Below, piece by piece: positions 1-9,419 of a stretch of DNA of 17,520 nt (positions within the stretch are counted from its first letter, which is position 1; each line of letters opens with the position of its first letter). This DNA is from Alphaproteobacteria bacterium. GTDB taxonomy: Bacteria > Pseudomonadota > Alphaproteobacteria > Sphingomonadales > Sphingomonadaceae. The stretch covers positions 1-17,520 of the forward strand of contig JAGWVG010000007.1 of assembly GCA_018970965.1 (NCBI GenBank), in the 5' to 3' direction. Made by a program: the position numbers and the translations under genes. The notes under the pieces are model-generated. The model ran no database searches and was not told where the DNA came from. It saw only the letters and a program-made list of their open reading frames with translations.

Positions 1-2595
<2,595 letters not shown>

Positions 2596-2601
2596 GTTGA
2601 C

Positions 2602-2617
2602 GCCCGGAAATCCGGGC
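2602..2617 (-). promoter_or_regulatory. Leader hairpin just upstream of the coxB start
   Basis: GCCCGG and CCGGGC (6 bp, extendable to 7) flank AAAT, ending 7 bases before the coxB ATG. A weaker hairpin, CTATCT/AGATAG with a 5-base loop, lies at 2637-2653. Both fall in the predicted 5' untranslated region of coxB and could affect translation or mRNA stability. They also argue against the TTG at 2619 being the start. A function is inference only. Confidence 0.45.
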
Positions 2618-2663
2618 AAAAATAGGGCCCCTGGAGCTATCTAGAACAGATAGTCCGGGCTGG

Positions 2664-2692
2664 CCTATACGCGCCAAAGCCCGGAGGCTCAA
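2664..2692 (-). promoter_or_regulatory. Candidate promoter of coxB-ctaD
   Basis: Read leftward: -35 TTGAGC (2687-2692), a 17-base spacer, and -10 TATAGG (2664-2669). This predicts a start near 2657 and a leader of about 60 bases before the coxB ATG. An 8-bp inverted repeat (TCCGGGCT at 2654-2661, AGCCCGGA at 2678-2685) brackets the -10 and spacer, where a regulator could sit. Confidence 0.55.
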
Positions 2693-2721
2693 GGGAGTTA
2701 CGCCGCATTTTTTGCTTAGGA

Positions 2722-2750
2722 TTGCAGCCGCGGTCCAGCCCCCCTAAGGG
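2722..2750 (+). promoter_or_regulatory. Weak candidate promoter of the pyrE operon
   Basis: TTGCAG (2722-2727), a 17-base spacer and TAAGGG (2745-2750) would start transcription near 2757, about 30 bases before pyrE. The -10 match is poor. It is listed because the operon must start in this interval and nothing better is visible. Confidence 0.25.
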
Positions 2751-2786
2751 ATGGGTTCCCAAAGTTCAGCCAAAGCTGGGGCTATG

Positions 2787-3374
2787 ATGACCAACGATGA
2801 CATCCTTCAGGAGTTCCGCGACGCGGAAGCCTTGCTGGAGGGCCACTTCATTCTTTCTTCAGGCTTGCGCAGTCCGCGCTATCTGCAATGCGCCCGTGTG
2901 TTGATGAATCCAGCGCGCGCCGCGCGTCTTGCTGAAGCACTGGCCAACCGCCTGCCTGCGGAGGTGCGGTCTGCAATTGATCTGGTAATCTCCCCCGCGA
3001 TGGGCGGCATTATTATTGGCCATGAAATGGGCCGTGCTTTAGGCAAGGACGCGTTGTTTCTTGAACGGCCTGATGGCGTTTTCGGCCTGCGTCGCGGATT
3101 CCGGCTGGAACCGGGCCAAAAAGCGCTGATGGTGGAAGATGTGGTGACGACGGGCCTGTCTTCGCGGGAAGCCATTGCCGCAGTCGCGCGGGAAGGCGGC
3201 GAAGTCATCGCAGAAGCCTCTCTCGTTGATCGGTCTAATGGTGCCGTCGATTTGGGCGTGCCCTTTTACCCTCTGATCCGCCTCGATGTGCCGACCTATG
3301 AGGCAGATAATCTGCCGCCAGAGCTTGCCGCCATTCCCGCCGTCAAGCCGGGCAGCCGCAAGGACGCGCAATGA
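2787..3374 (+). CDS. pyrE: Orotate phosphoribosyltransferase
   Basis: Joins orotate to phosphoribosyl pyrophosphate (PRPP) to make orotidine monophosphate, the fifth step of pyrimidine synthesis; cytoplasmic. It is 195 residues from the ATG at 2787. The PRPP-binding signature is VEDVVTTG at about residues 116-123. The N-terminal block [20 protein letters not shown] and the [15 protein letters not shown] loop are typical of the alphaproteobacterial form. GGGG at 2778-2781 is 5 bases before this ATG; the adjacent ATG at 2784 is an alternative, and the in-frame ATG at 2751 would add residues not typical of the family. The stop overlaps the start of pdxJ (ATGA), so the two are probably translationally coupled. 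Confidence 0.95.
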   Translation: MTNDDILQEFRDAEALLEGHFILSSGLRSPRYLQCARVLMNPARAARLAEALANRLPAEVRSAIDLVISPAMGGIIIGHEMGRALGKDALFLERPDGVFGLRRGFRLEPGQKALMVEDVVTTGLSSREAIAAVAREGGEVIAEASLVDRSNGAVDLGVPFYPLIRLDVPTYEADNLPPELAAIPAVKPGSRKDAQ

Positions 3375-4120
3375 CGGTAGGCGCCGCACAGCATTTGCGG
3401 CTGGGCGTGAACATCGACCATGTCGCCACCATCCGCAATGCGCGCGGGGGAGACCATCCCGACCCGTGGCGCGCAGTGGAAATTGTTGAACAAGCTGGCG
3501 GCGACGGCATTACCGTGCATTTACGCGAAGATCGGCGGCATATTCGCGATGCCGATCTGGATACACTCATGGCGCGGACCCGTCTGCCAATCAATTTAGA
3601 GATGGCCGCGACGCAAGAAATGCTGGGCATTGCGCTAAAGCATCGCCCGCACGCCGCCTGCATCGTGCCCGAAAGGCGGGCCGAACGGACAACAGAAGGC
3701 GGGCTGGATGCTGCTGGCCTGCACAATGAACTGGCCCCGATTGTCGCCCAATTGAACGACGCAGGCATTCGCGTGAGCTTGTTTATCGAGCCTGATGCCC
3801 GGCAGATTGAAGCCGCGATGCGCTTGAAGGCGCCCGTGGTTGAACTTCATACTGGCAAATATGCCCATGCCAGCGGGGCTGACCTGTCTGCCGAGTTAAA
3901 GCGCCTTAGCGATGCAGCCGCACTTGCGGCGCGCAATGGCATAGAGCCCCATGCCGGCCATGGCCTGACGTTTGACAATGTCGGGCCAATTGCCGCCATT
4001 CCGCAAATCGCAGAATTGAATATTGGGCATTTCCTCATTGGCGAAGCCATCTTTATCGGGTTGGCAGAAAGCATCCGCGAAATGCGCGCGCGCATGGATG
4101 CCGCCCGAGATGTCGCATGA
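3371..4120 (+). CDS. pdxJ: Pyridoxine 5'-phosphate synthase
   Basis: Condenses 1-deoxyxylulose 5-phosphate with 3-amino-2-oxopropyl phosphate to give pyridoxine 5'-phosphate, the last ring-forming step of DXP-dependent vitamin B6 synthesis. It is 249 residues, normal for this TIM-barrel family. Signature stretches are [16 protein letters not shown] near the N-terminus, [46 protein letters not shown] and the C-terminal [18 protein letters not shown] at the end of pyrE gives a ribosome binding site about 9 bases upstream. The gene overlaps pyrE and acpS by four bases each. Confidence 0.97.
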   Translation: MTVGAAQHLRLGVNIDHVATIRNARGGDHPDPWRAVEIVEQAGGDGITVHLREDRRHIRDADLDTLMARTRLPINLEMAATQEMLGIALKHRPHAACIVPERRAERTTEGGLDAAGLHNELAPIVAQLNDAGIRVSLFIEPDARQIEAAMRLKAPVVELHTGKYAHASGADLSAELKRLSDAAALAARNGIEPHAGHGLTFDNVGPIAAIPQIAELNIGHFLIGEAIFIGLAESIREMRARMDAARDVA

Positions 4121-4533
4121 TCGTCGGCCTCGGGTCTGACCTGTGCAATATCGAGCGGATTCAAAATTCGCTCACGCGCTTTGGCGCACGCTTTGAGACT
4201 CGCGTGTTCACAGATGTCGAACGCGCCAAAGCGGCACGACGCCCCTTCACCAAGGCTGGCACTTACGCCAAGCGATTCGCTGCAAAAGAGGCCTTTTCCA
4301 AAGCCGTGGGGACGGGCTTTAAACGCGGCGTGTTTATGAAAGACATTGGCGTCATCAATGCGCCCTCTGGCGCGCCAACGCTGGCGCTCACAGGCGGTGC
4401 CAAAGCGGCACTTGAGGCGCTCATCCCTGCCGGACATGAAGCGCATATCCACTTAACACTGACCGATGATCATCCTTGGGCCCAGGCCTTTGTGATTATC
4501 GAGGCCTTGCCGATGCGGTCATCCGGCTCCTAA
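4117..4533 (+). CDS. acpS: Holo-[acyl-carrier-protein] synthase
   Basis: Transfers the 4'-phosphopantetheine arm of coenzyme A to the conserved serine of acyl carrier protein, activating it for fatty-acid synthesis. It is 138 residues, in the normal range. The Mg-binding residues are D8 ([12 protein letters not shown]) and E58 ([12 protein letters not shown]), at the standard positions. The C-terminal [20 protein letters not shown] strand pattern is typical. It starts inside the pdxJ stop (ATGA). Its substrate, acpP, is in this window at 11.26 kb but in a different operon. Confidence 0.95.
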   Translation: MIVGLGSDLCNIERIQNSLTRFGARFETRVFTDVERAKAARRPFTKAGTYAKRFAAKEAFSKAVGTGFKRGVFMKDIGVINAPSGAPTLALTGGAKAALEALIPAGHEAHIHLTLTDDHPWAQAFVIIEALPMRSSGS

Positions 4534-4574
4534 GGCGCGGCCAAACACCTCTGATTCAAGAAAGTTTCTTCGGA

Positions 4575-5477
4575 ATGGCGAAAGCAAAGCGCACCAAGAG
4601 CGATCAAATTGACTGGGTTGCCGAAATTCGCGGCGCGGTGGTGTTGCTGGCCGCAGTGCTCGGCTTTCATAGCTTTGTTGCCAAGCCATTCTACATCCCA
4701 TCCGAATCGATGGTCCCCACTTTATTGGTGGGGGATCGTCTCGTTGTGAATAAATTCGCTTATGGCTGGAGCCATGTCTCACCGACCATTCCGTCCGTCC
4801 CGGCCTTGTTCCGCTGGCTGGTGCTGCGCGAGCCCGTCGAGTCGTTGGCCGTGCAGTTGCCCAATTGGAAAGGCCGCATCTGGGGCAGCACGCCCGAACG
4901 CGGTGATGTCGTCATTCTGACGCCGCCCGGCACGAATACGGATTACATCAAGCGCGTTATTGGGCTGCCGGGAGATCGGATCGAGGTGCGTGGTGGCGTC
5001 GTCTTCATCAATGGCCAAGCCGTAAAGCAGCAGCGCCTCGGTGATCGGCTGATGCCCGTTGATCTCAATGACCCCTGCACGCCTGAAGACTACCCCGGCC
5101 GCCGCGTGACGAAGGACGATGGCAGCCTGTGGTGCAAACTGCCTATTGTGCGCGAAACTCTGCCCAATGGCCGCACCTATGAGACTGTTGATGCCGACCG
5201 CGATTCCGTCGGAGATAATTATGGCCCCATCACCGTGCCCGATGGGCACTATTTCATGATGGGCGATAACCGCGATCACAGCGCCGATAGCCGCTTTCCG
5301 CAATGGCAGCGCGGCTTGGGCGGCCCCGTTGCGTGGGAGCAAATTGGCGGACGGGCAGAGATTATTACCTTTTCGCTCGATGGATCGAGCAGCCTGTTAA
5401 ACCCGATCAGTTGGGTCCGCGCCTTGCGCCCAGGCCGCGCGCTCACCAGCCTCGCGCCGAAAAAGACTGCTGAATAG
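4575..5477 (+). CDS. lepB: Signal peptidase I
   Basis: Cleaves signal peptides from exported proteins at the outer face of the inner membrane. It is 300 residues from the ATG at 4575, with one N-terminal membrane segment (about 19-37). The Ser/Lys dyad is visible: S45 in IPSESMVPTL and K126 in DYIKRVIGLPGD. The third conserved box, FMMGDNRDHSADSR, is at about 227-240. Two cysteines (C168, C187) lie in the variable insertion of the second catalytic domain. The frame is open upstream to 4476, inside acpS, but those residues are not lepB-like. There are 41 bases between acpS and this start, with only a weak Shine-Dalgarno. It is last in the pyrE operon; a terminator follows at once, so the common lepB-rnc-era order is absent. 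Confidence 0.95.
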   Translation: MAKAKRTKSDQIDWVAEIRGAVVLLAAVLGFHSFVAKPFYIPSESMVPTLLVGDRLVVNKFAYGWSHVSPTIPSVPALFRWLVLREPVESLAVQLPNWKGRIWGSTPERGDVVILTPPGTNTDYIKRVIGLPGDRIEVRGGVVFINGQAVKQQRLGDRLMPVDLNDPCTPEDYPGRRVTKDDGSLWCKLPIVRETLPNGRTYETVDADRDSVGDNYGPITVPDGHYFMMGDNRDHSADSRFPQWQRGLGGPVAWEQIGGRAEIITFSLDGSSSLLNPISWVRALRPGRALTSLAPKKTAE

Positions 5478-5481
5478 AAAA

Positions 5482-5515
5482 AGCCCGCGCCGAAGATCGA
5501 CGCGGGCTAAAATTT
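5482..5515. terminator. Bidirectional terminator between lepB and the FKBP gene
   Basis: AGCCCGCG (5482-5489) pairs with CGCGGGCT (5501-5508). After one mismatch, three further pairs close around an AGA loop. The stem is flanked by A-rich sequence on the left and TAAAATTTT on the right, so it reads as an intrinsic terminator on both strands. It starts 4 bases after the lepB stop and ends about 25 bases before the FKBP stop. Confidence 0.8.
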
Positions 5516-5534
5516 TATCAGAGACCGCTGCGCT

Positions 5535-6116
5535 TTACCGCGGCGTTGCTCCACCGGCGGCGCCGGCCGCTTGCTGCTGACGCTGCATCATTTGCTGCAT
5601 CATTTGCACTTCAGCTTGGCTGCGGAAATCATGCAGATCAACATCAAAGACAAGAACTGAATTGGCCGGAATGGGGCCAACGGCCTGCGCGCCATAACCC
5701 AAAGAAGCCGGAATGCAGAGCCGGTATGATCCGCCACGCGCCATCATCTTCAATGCTTCCGAGAAGCCGGGAATGCTGCCTGCAACAGGCATTGGCACTT
5801 GCTGGTTGGCATCAAACTCTGTGCCGTTGGCCAGTGTCCCCTTATAGCTGATCAGCGCAATATCTTGATCCGTCGGGCTGGCGCCCTGCCCCGCCTTGCG
5901 GGTTTGGAAGACCAGACCTGCAGCGGTTGTTTCAGCAGCCGCAACGCCATTGCCCGCAGGCAACATCAAGCTGGCCGAGCAGCTTTGACCCACAGCCTTT
6001 GCCGTACCGGCCCAAGCGAGCGCACCGGCAACAGCCGCGACAATCGCGACGCCACCCCACAGCTTTACAAGCGAGCCTTTGGCAATTGGATGAATGGGAA
6101 CAGCAGTGTTGGACAT
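5535..6116 (-). CDS. Membrane-anchored FKBP-type peptidyl-prolyl isomerase
   Basis: Predicted to catalyse cis-trans isomerisation of proline bonds during folding of periplasmic proteins. It is 193 residues: a short cytoplasmic N-terminus, one membrane segment (about 19-38; it could also be an uncleaved signal), a linker, an FKBP domain (about 82-164), and a Gln/Met-rich tail (166-183, MMQQMMQRQQQ) likely to form a helix or coiled coil. FKBP landmarks are SYKGTLANGTEFDAN, GFSEALKMMARGG, IPASLGYG and NSVLVFDVDL. The usual active-site Trp after the PGF/VIxGW position is Phe here, as in many bacterial members. AGGGG lies 9 bases before the ATG. The gene is downstream of rpsU but separated from it by a terminator. 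Confidence 0.9.
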   Translation of the reverse strand: MSNTAVPIHPIAKGSLVKLWGGVAIVAAVAGALAWAGTAKAVGQSCSASLMLPAGNGVAAAETTAAGLVFQTRKAGQGASPTDQDIALISYKGTLANGTEFDANQQVPMPVAGSIPGFSEALKMMARGGSYRLCIPASLGYGAQAVGPIPANSVLVFDVDLHDFRSQAEVQMMQQMMQRQQQAAGAAGGATPR

Positions 6117-6190
6117 GGAGGACCCCTAGTTGGTCAATCAATCTGGCGACGGCCTATGGCGCATCCGCACGCGCTCGCCAAGACCAAAGA

Positions 6191-6222
6191 AAAAGGCGCC
6201 GGAATAATCCGACGCCCTTTTT
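6191..6222. terminator. rpsU terminator, symmetric
   Basis: GGCG (6195-6198) pairs with CGCC (6213-6216), then after one mismatch CGGA pairs with TCCG around an ATAA loop. A5 flanks the left side and T5 the right, so either strand yields a stem followed by a U-tract. It is placed to end leftward rpsU transcripts before the FKBP gene; read-through could still feed that gene. Confidence 0.8.
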
Positions 6223-6247
6223 CATGTGATGGCAATCGCCGTGTGGC

Positions 6248-6454
6248 TTAGCGGATGCCGTCACGCTCCATACGCTTGCGCTCCATCTTGCGCGCACGAC
6301 GGACAGCGGCAGCCTTTTCACGCGCGCGCTTTTCCGAAGGCTTCTCATAGTGGCGACGCAGCTTCATTTCGCGATAGACGCCTTCACGCTGCAGCTTCTT
6401 CTTGAGAGCCCGAAGCGCCTGGTCCACATTGTTGTCGCGAACGATAATCTGCAT
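6248..6454 (-). CDS. rpsU: 30S ribosomal protein S21
   Basis: Small-subunit ribosomal protein involved in translation initiation. It is 68 residues, the usual size, very basic, with the family opening [20 protein letters not shown], the [20 protein letters not shown] core and an Arg/Lys-rich end. The ATG at 6452-6454 is the family start; the frame is open upstream only through unrelated residues. GGAG lies about 12 bases upstream, rather distant, with T6 between. A clear terminator follows the stop. Confidence 0.97.
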   Translation of the reverse strand: MQIIVRDNNVDQALRALKKKLQREGVYREMKLRRHYEKPSEKRAREKAAAVRRARKMERKRMERDGIR

Positions 6455-6604
6455 AAAAAAGCCACACTCCAAAGTCGCATTTGCACCACCAAAACTGGCG
6501 GGCTGAAGCCAAAAACGAGGAGGCGTCGCTGGAAGCGCCGCACCCGAGAGATGCGCCCCTAGCCACCGATTCCCCAAAAAGCAAGGGAAAAGGCCCGATA
6601 GACG
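6455..6604. other. Non-coding leader of rpsU
   Basis: About 150 bases between rpsU and the doubtful ORF to the right. It must contain the rpsU promoter, but I see no convincing -35/-10 pair, no strong hairpin and no credible ORF on either strand. Confidence 0.4.
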
Positions 6605-6928
6605 TTGAGACGGCCACGCAATCGGCAATCTGGGTGCGATTCACACAAAAAACGCGGGGATGCTCAAACCAGCCCGCCGGCTCCTACGCCCGATTCGCGC
6701 AGAGTATGGATTGCACACATAGCAGGCGGCACAAAATTCGCGGCAGGTGGCTTCGCGCTGGTGCTCCAGCAGATGCATCTTGCCTCTCTGACGGGTGCGG
6801 CCTTTGTGGGCATTGCATATCTGCCCTTCTGCTTCATGATTGTAGCGTTAGAGGCAGGTCTGGCCAGTCTGATGGCGCGCGAGGGATCGCCGCCTCGCCG
6901 CATCCAGTTTCAAGCCGCACCAGCGTGA
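6605..6928 (+). CDS. Doubtful small membrane protein, start uncertain
   Basis: An open frame of 107 codons from a TTG; no family recognised. The second half looks protein-like: a hydrophobic stretch at about residues 47-89 (GGFALVLQ... [21 protein letters not shown]) could form one or two membrane helices, and third codon positions are fairly GC-rich there. The first ~35 residues look non-coding. Other in-frame starts are GTG at 6761 and ATG at 6773. In a different frame, an ATG at 6660 opens [20 protein letters not shown] and stops at 6722, just where the hydrophobic frame begins; a basic N-terminus joined to a membrane segment would make sense, so this could also be a frameshifted gene. It may be no gene at all. 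Confidence 0.3.
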   Translation: MRRPRNRQSGCDSHKKRGDAQTSPPAPTPDSRRVWIAHIAGGTKFAAGGFALVLQQMHLASLTGAAFVGIAYLPFCFMIVALEAGLASLMAREGSPPRRIQFQAAPA

Positions 6929-6933
6929 TGACG

Positions 6934-6970
6934 AGCCTAGCGTTGCAACATCAGATCAGCACGCTAGGCT
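6934..6970 (+). promoter_or_regulatory. 10-bp inverted repeat overlapping a candidate mscS promoter
   Basis: AGCCTAGCGT (6934-6943) and ACGCTAGGCT (6961-6970) are a perfect 10-bp inverted repeat with a 17-base gap. TTGCAA (6943-6948), a 16-base spacer and TAGGCT (6965-6970) make a moderate -35/-10 pair whose start point would fall at about the mscS ATG (6977). The arms therefore touch the -35 and cover the -10. It lacks a T-tract, so a terminator is less likely than an operator or RNA structure. Confidence 0.45.
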
Positions 6971-6976
6971 GTCAGG

Positions 6977-8113
6977 ATGGACAGCAGCGCAATCGCCCCC
7001 TTTGCGGACCTAAAGCAAACTTTAACGATCAGCCTTGATTGGCTGGCCAGCCATACCGCCCATATTATATTGGGGGCCGGCGCCGGACTTGTCATCGTTG
7101 CGGTGCTCTGGGGTATGCGTGCGCTTGGCACACATTTATGCCGAGAACATTTTGGCGCGTCCCACTGGCCGGGCATCATAGGCAAAACGCTCGGCAAGAC
7201 GCGTTTTTGGTTCATGATCGCAATTGCTGTGCGGATCATCACTGGCACCGCAAATGCACCGGCTGACATTGCCTATCCCGTTCACATTGTCTTTGTGGTC
7301 GCAACCGTTCTGCAAGCTGCGATTTGGGCACGTACGCTGATTTTAAGCTTGGTCGATTATCGCGCGGGGGAAACGGACTCGACTGGCAATTTACAAAGCG
7401 CGATGGGGCTCATCCGGGTGTTGGTGACAGCTGGGCTTTTTCTGCTCGCTGCTATCCTCATCCTTTCCAATTTGGGCGTCAATGTCACCGGGCTGATTGC
7501 CGGTTTGGGTGTCGGGGGAATTGCCATTGGCCTTGCTGCCCAAGGCATATTTTCCGACCTCTTCGCCGCCCTTTCGGTGCTGTTTGATAAGCCGTTTTTA
7601 AAAGGCGATATGGTCCGCTTTGATCAAAGCCAAGGGACAGTGGAGGCCATCGGCCTCAAGTCCACACGCATTCGCGCAATCTCTGGCGAAGAAATTGTCA
7701 TTTCCAACGCGAACCTGCTGAACAAAGAATTGCGCAACTTAACGCTGGTCCACACGCGGCGCTATTTTCAGACATTGTCACTCGTCTATCAGACATCGCC
7801 GGATATGTGCCGCGCGCTGCCCGGCCTGCTGAAGGACATTGTTGAAAATATTGAGGGGTGCAGTTTTTCCCGCTGCGCTCTCGACACTTTCTCGCCGTCG
7901 AGCCTCGATTTCCTGCTCATCTACGAAATTGCGGGGGATGATGCTGGCGTTGCGTTGGAGCGCAAACACCAGATCAACACCCGCATTCTGGAGGTTTTTG
8001 CGGAGCGCGGCATTGCATTTGCCTACCCGACCCAAACCACCTTCACGGCAGCACCCGATGGCCGCATGGTTATGCCTTATCTGGAAACCACACACGCCAG
8101 TGGCAAAAAATAG
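6977..8113 (+). CDS. Small-conductance mechanosensitive channel, MscS family
   Basis: Predicted inner-membrane channel that opens under membrane tension to release solutes during osmotic downshift. It is 378 residues: membrane segments near 28-47, 75-92, 100-125 and 145-165, then the pore helix region TGLIAGLGVGGIAIGLAAQGIFSDLFAALSVLFDKPF cut as TGLIAGLGVGG (171-181) plus IAIGLAAQGIFSDLF (182-196), and the beta domain entry KGDMVRFDQSQGTVEAIGLKST. The Gly/Ala-packed pore helix followed by a DKPFLKGD turn is diagnostic. The C-terminal MscS domain ends at a normal distance. The ATG at 6977 is the only start (a TAG lies 12 bases upstream in frame), yet there is no usable Shine-Dalgarno: AGG abuts the ATG. 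It is convergent with pgl, with a 15-base gap. Confidence 0.92.
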   Translation: MDSSAIAPFADLKQTLTISLDWLASHTAHIILGAGAGLVIVAVLWGMRALGTHLCREHFGASHWPGIIGKTLGKTRFWFMIAIAVRIITGTANAPADIAYPVHIVFVVATVLQAAIWARTLILSLVDYRAGETDSTGNLQSAMGLIRVLVTAGLFLLAAILILSNLGVNVTGLIAGLGVGGIAIGLAAQGIFSDLFAALSVLFDKPFLKGDMVRFDQSQGTVEAIGLKSTRIRAISGEEIVISNANLLNKELRNLTLVHTRRYFQTLSLVYQTSPDMCRALPGLLKDIVENIEGCSFSRCALDTFSPSSLDFLLIYEIAGDDAGVALERKHQINTRILEVFAERGIAFAYPTQTTFTAAPDGRMVMPYLETTHASGKK

Positions 8114-8128
8114 CCCTGGTTGTTTGGC

Positions 8129-8830
8129 CTAGGCCGCCCAGTGAATATCAATCGGCTGCTCTGCATCTGCGAGCACCCGCCCAATCGGCAGAGGCGAAAG
8201 AGGGCCATCTTTAATTGCCTGTTCCAACAGGGCCTTTTTATCATTACCCGTCAGCACGATCATCAAAGTCCGGGCAGATAAGATGCTGTGCCGGGTCAGC
8301 GTGACGCGGGCGACAGGCGCTTCAGGCGGCAGGGGATTAGGCAAAACGCCAACGGCACGGCGTGCCTTGGGCGCATTTAGGGCGTCGTCCATATCAGGCC
8401 CGGTGAAAATCGACGCCGTATGGCCATCACCGCCAACGCCCAGCCACACCAGATCAGGCGGCCAGTGCAAATCTTGCAGCCGTGCATCTGCTGCATTGCC
8501 TGCCGCCTTATGATCCGCATTTTCAGTTGCTATGGGCAAAACACGCGCACCTTTGGGCATGAAAGCTCGGGCCAACATCGCAACGTTTGACAAGGGATTA
8601 TCAACAGCAACCAAACGATCATCCGTGGGGATGATCGTCACATGCTTCCATTTGATCGGCATGGCTGCGAGTTTTTCATAAATGGGCAAAGGCGTTTTGC
8701 CGCCAGGCAACGCAATGAGCGCCTGCCCCCGGGCATCTAACGCACTTTCGATGATGAAGCCGACATCCCCCGCGACCGCATCGGCCAGCTCGTCCATGTC
8801 GTCATAATCCCACCATTCCGCCTCAATCAT
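8129..8830 (-). CDS. pgl: 6-phosphogluconolactonase
   Basis: Hydrolyses 6-phosphogluconolactone to 6-phosphogluconate, feeding the Entner-Doudoroff and pentose phosphate routes; cytoplasmic. It is 233 residues from the ATG at 8828-8830, typical of the DevB-type family. Motifs are ALIALPGGKTPLPIYEKL (about 37-54), IIPTDDRLV, NPLSNVAML, and WLGVGGDGHTASIF. GGGAG lies 8 bases before this ATG; the frame stays open to 8941, but that extension is unlike the family. It stands alone here: zwf and edd, often its neighbours, are not in the window. The stop codon is inside a perfect palindrome, GGCCTAGGCC (8126-8135). Confidence 0.93.
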   Translation of the reverse strand: MIEAEWWDYDDMDELADAVAGDVGFIIESALDARGQALIALPGGKTPLPIYEKLAAMPIKWKHVTIIPTDDRLVAVDNPLSNVAMLARAFMPKGARVLPIATENADHKAAGNAADARLQDLHWPPDLVWLGVGGDGHTASIFTGPDMDDALNAPKARRAVGVLPNPLPPEAPVARVTLTRHSILSARTLMIVLTGNDKKALLEQAIKDGPLSPLPIGRVLADAEQPIDIHWAA

Positions 8831-9131
8831 GAAAATGCTCCCGTGCAGCGATGCTTTTGATGGTCGATATGGATGGACGCCGCGCAGCGCAAGGCCGTTC
8901 CCGCTTGCCCGCTCAGATTTGCGGCGCATTGCAATGCACATATATGCTCAGATTTTCAGCGGCACGCATCCATGCAGGGATGTTCTGAACAGATAGGGCC
9001 CTAAGAGTTGCATGGCAAAATCTGGTCGGCCTTGGCTCGGCTGGCATTTGGCCGTCTGCGGCCTGCTGCTGCTCCGAAATTGAGGGGGTTCGTGACGCGA
9101 CATAATATGTGTTCAATATAAATCATAAAAA
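8831..9131. other. Intergenic region between pgl and tRNA-Pro
   Basis: About 300 bases without a supported gene. Read leftward it has TTGCGC (8887-8892), a 17-base spacer and TATCGA (8864-8869), a plausible weak pgl promoter about 35 bases before its ATG. An 11-base palindrome, ACATAATATGT, sits at about 9102-9112 in an AT-rich patch just after the tRNA. A 67-codon leftward frame (8913-9116) has no recognisable product and ordinary shadow-like composition. Confidence 0.35.
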
Positions 9132-9208
9132 TGGTCGGGGAGAGAGGATTCGAACCTCCGGCCCCTGCCTCCCGAAGACAGTGCTCTACCAGGCTGAGCT
9201 ACTCCCCG
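9132..9208 (-). tRNA. tRNA-Pro, anticodon CGG
   Basis: A complete 77-base cloverleaf including encoded CCA. The acceptor stem is CGGGGAG/CTCCCCG with the C1-G72 pair typical of bacterial tRNA-Pro. The D arm is GCTCAGCCTGGTAGAGC; the anticodon arm is CTGTC/GGCAG around TTCGGGA, giving anticodon CGG for codon CCG; the T arm is GGAGG-TTCGAAT-CCTCT. T5 follows the CCA. Confidence 0.97.
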
Positions 9209-9216
9209 ACGCGTGA

Positions 9217-9277
9217 ATCGGGACTGATCCCGATGAAGGCAGGCGGGCGCCTTAGCGGGCGAAAGCAGATGGTTCAA
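9217..9277 (-). promoter_or_regulatory. Candidate tRNA-Pro promoter and leader hairpin
   Basis: Read leftward: TTGAAC (9272-9277), a 17-base spacer and TAAGGC (9249-9254), predicting a start near 9242. The ~33-base precursor leader would contain a perfect 7-bp hairpin (ATCGGGA/TCCCGAT, loop CTGA, 9217-9234) ending 8 bases before the mature tRNA. The promoter match is moderate. Confidence 0.4.
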
Positions 9278-9419
9278 GGGCACGCAGCGAAAAAGGCATG
9301 TTTTGCGTTTTGCGCTCCCCTGTCCCCAAGCAACTTTAGTTGGCGCATGGGGAACCTCGACAGGCGGGCTGGCTTGGCCTAACCGCGGCCATTATCAGTC
9401 GCAGCAACAGGGGTGATGG
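9278..9419. other. Upstream region of the fab cluster
   Basis: This should contain the rightward fabD promoter, but I find no good -35/-10 pair. CAACT/AGTTG around TT (about 9331-9342) lies inside a wider CCCC...GGGG bracket and may fold in the RNA. No credible ORF. Confidence 0.35.

Noticed and set aside
3847..5342. Long leftward frames (3847-4452 and 4779-5342) opposite pdxJ/acpS and lepB
   Set aside because: No recognisable domains; the opposite strand carries full-length conserved enzymes with catalytic residues intact.
8126..8135. Palindrome GGCCTAGGCC over the pgl stop as a terminator
   Set aside because: A 10-base palindrome with no loop cannot form a useful hairpin, and no T-tract follows on either strand.
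9132..9208. tRNA-Pro as an integration site for a mobile element
   Set aside because: No integrase, no direct repeat of the tRNA 3' end and ordinary housekeeping genes on both sides.
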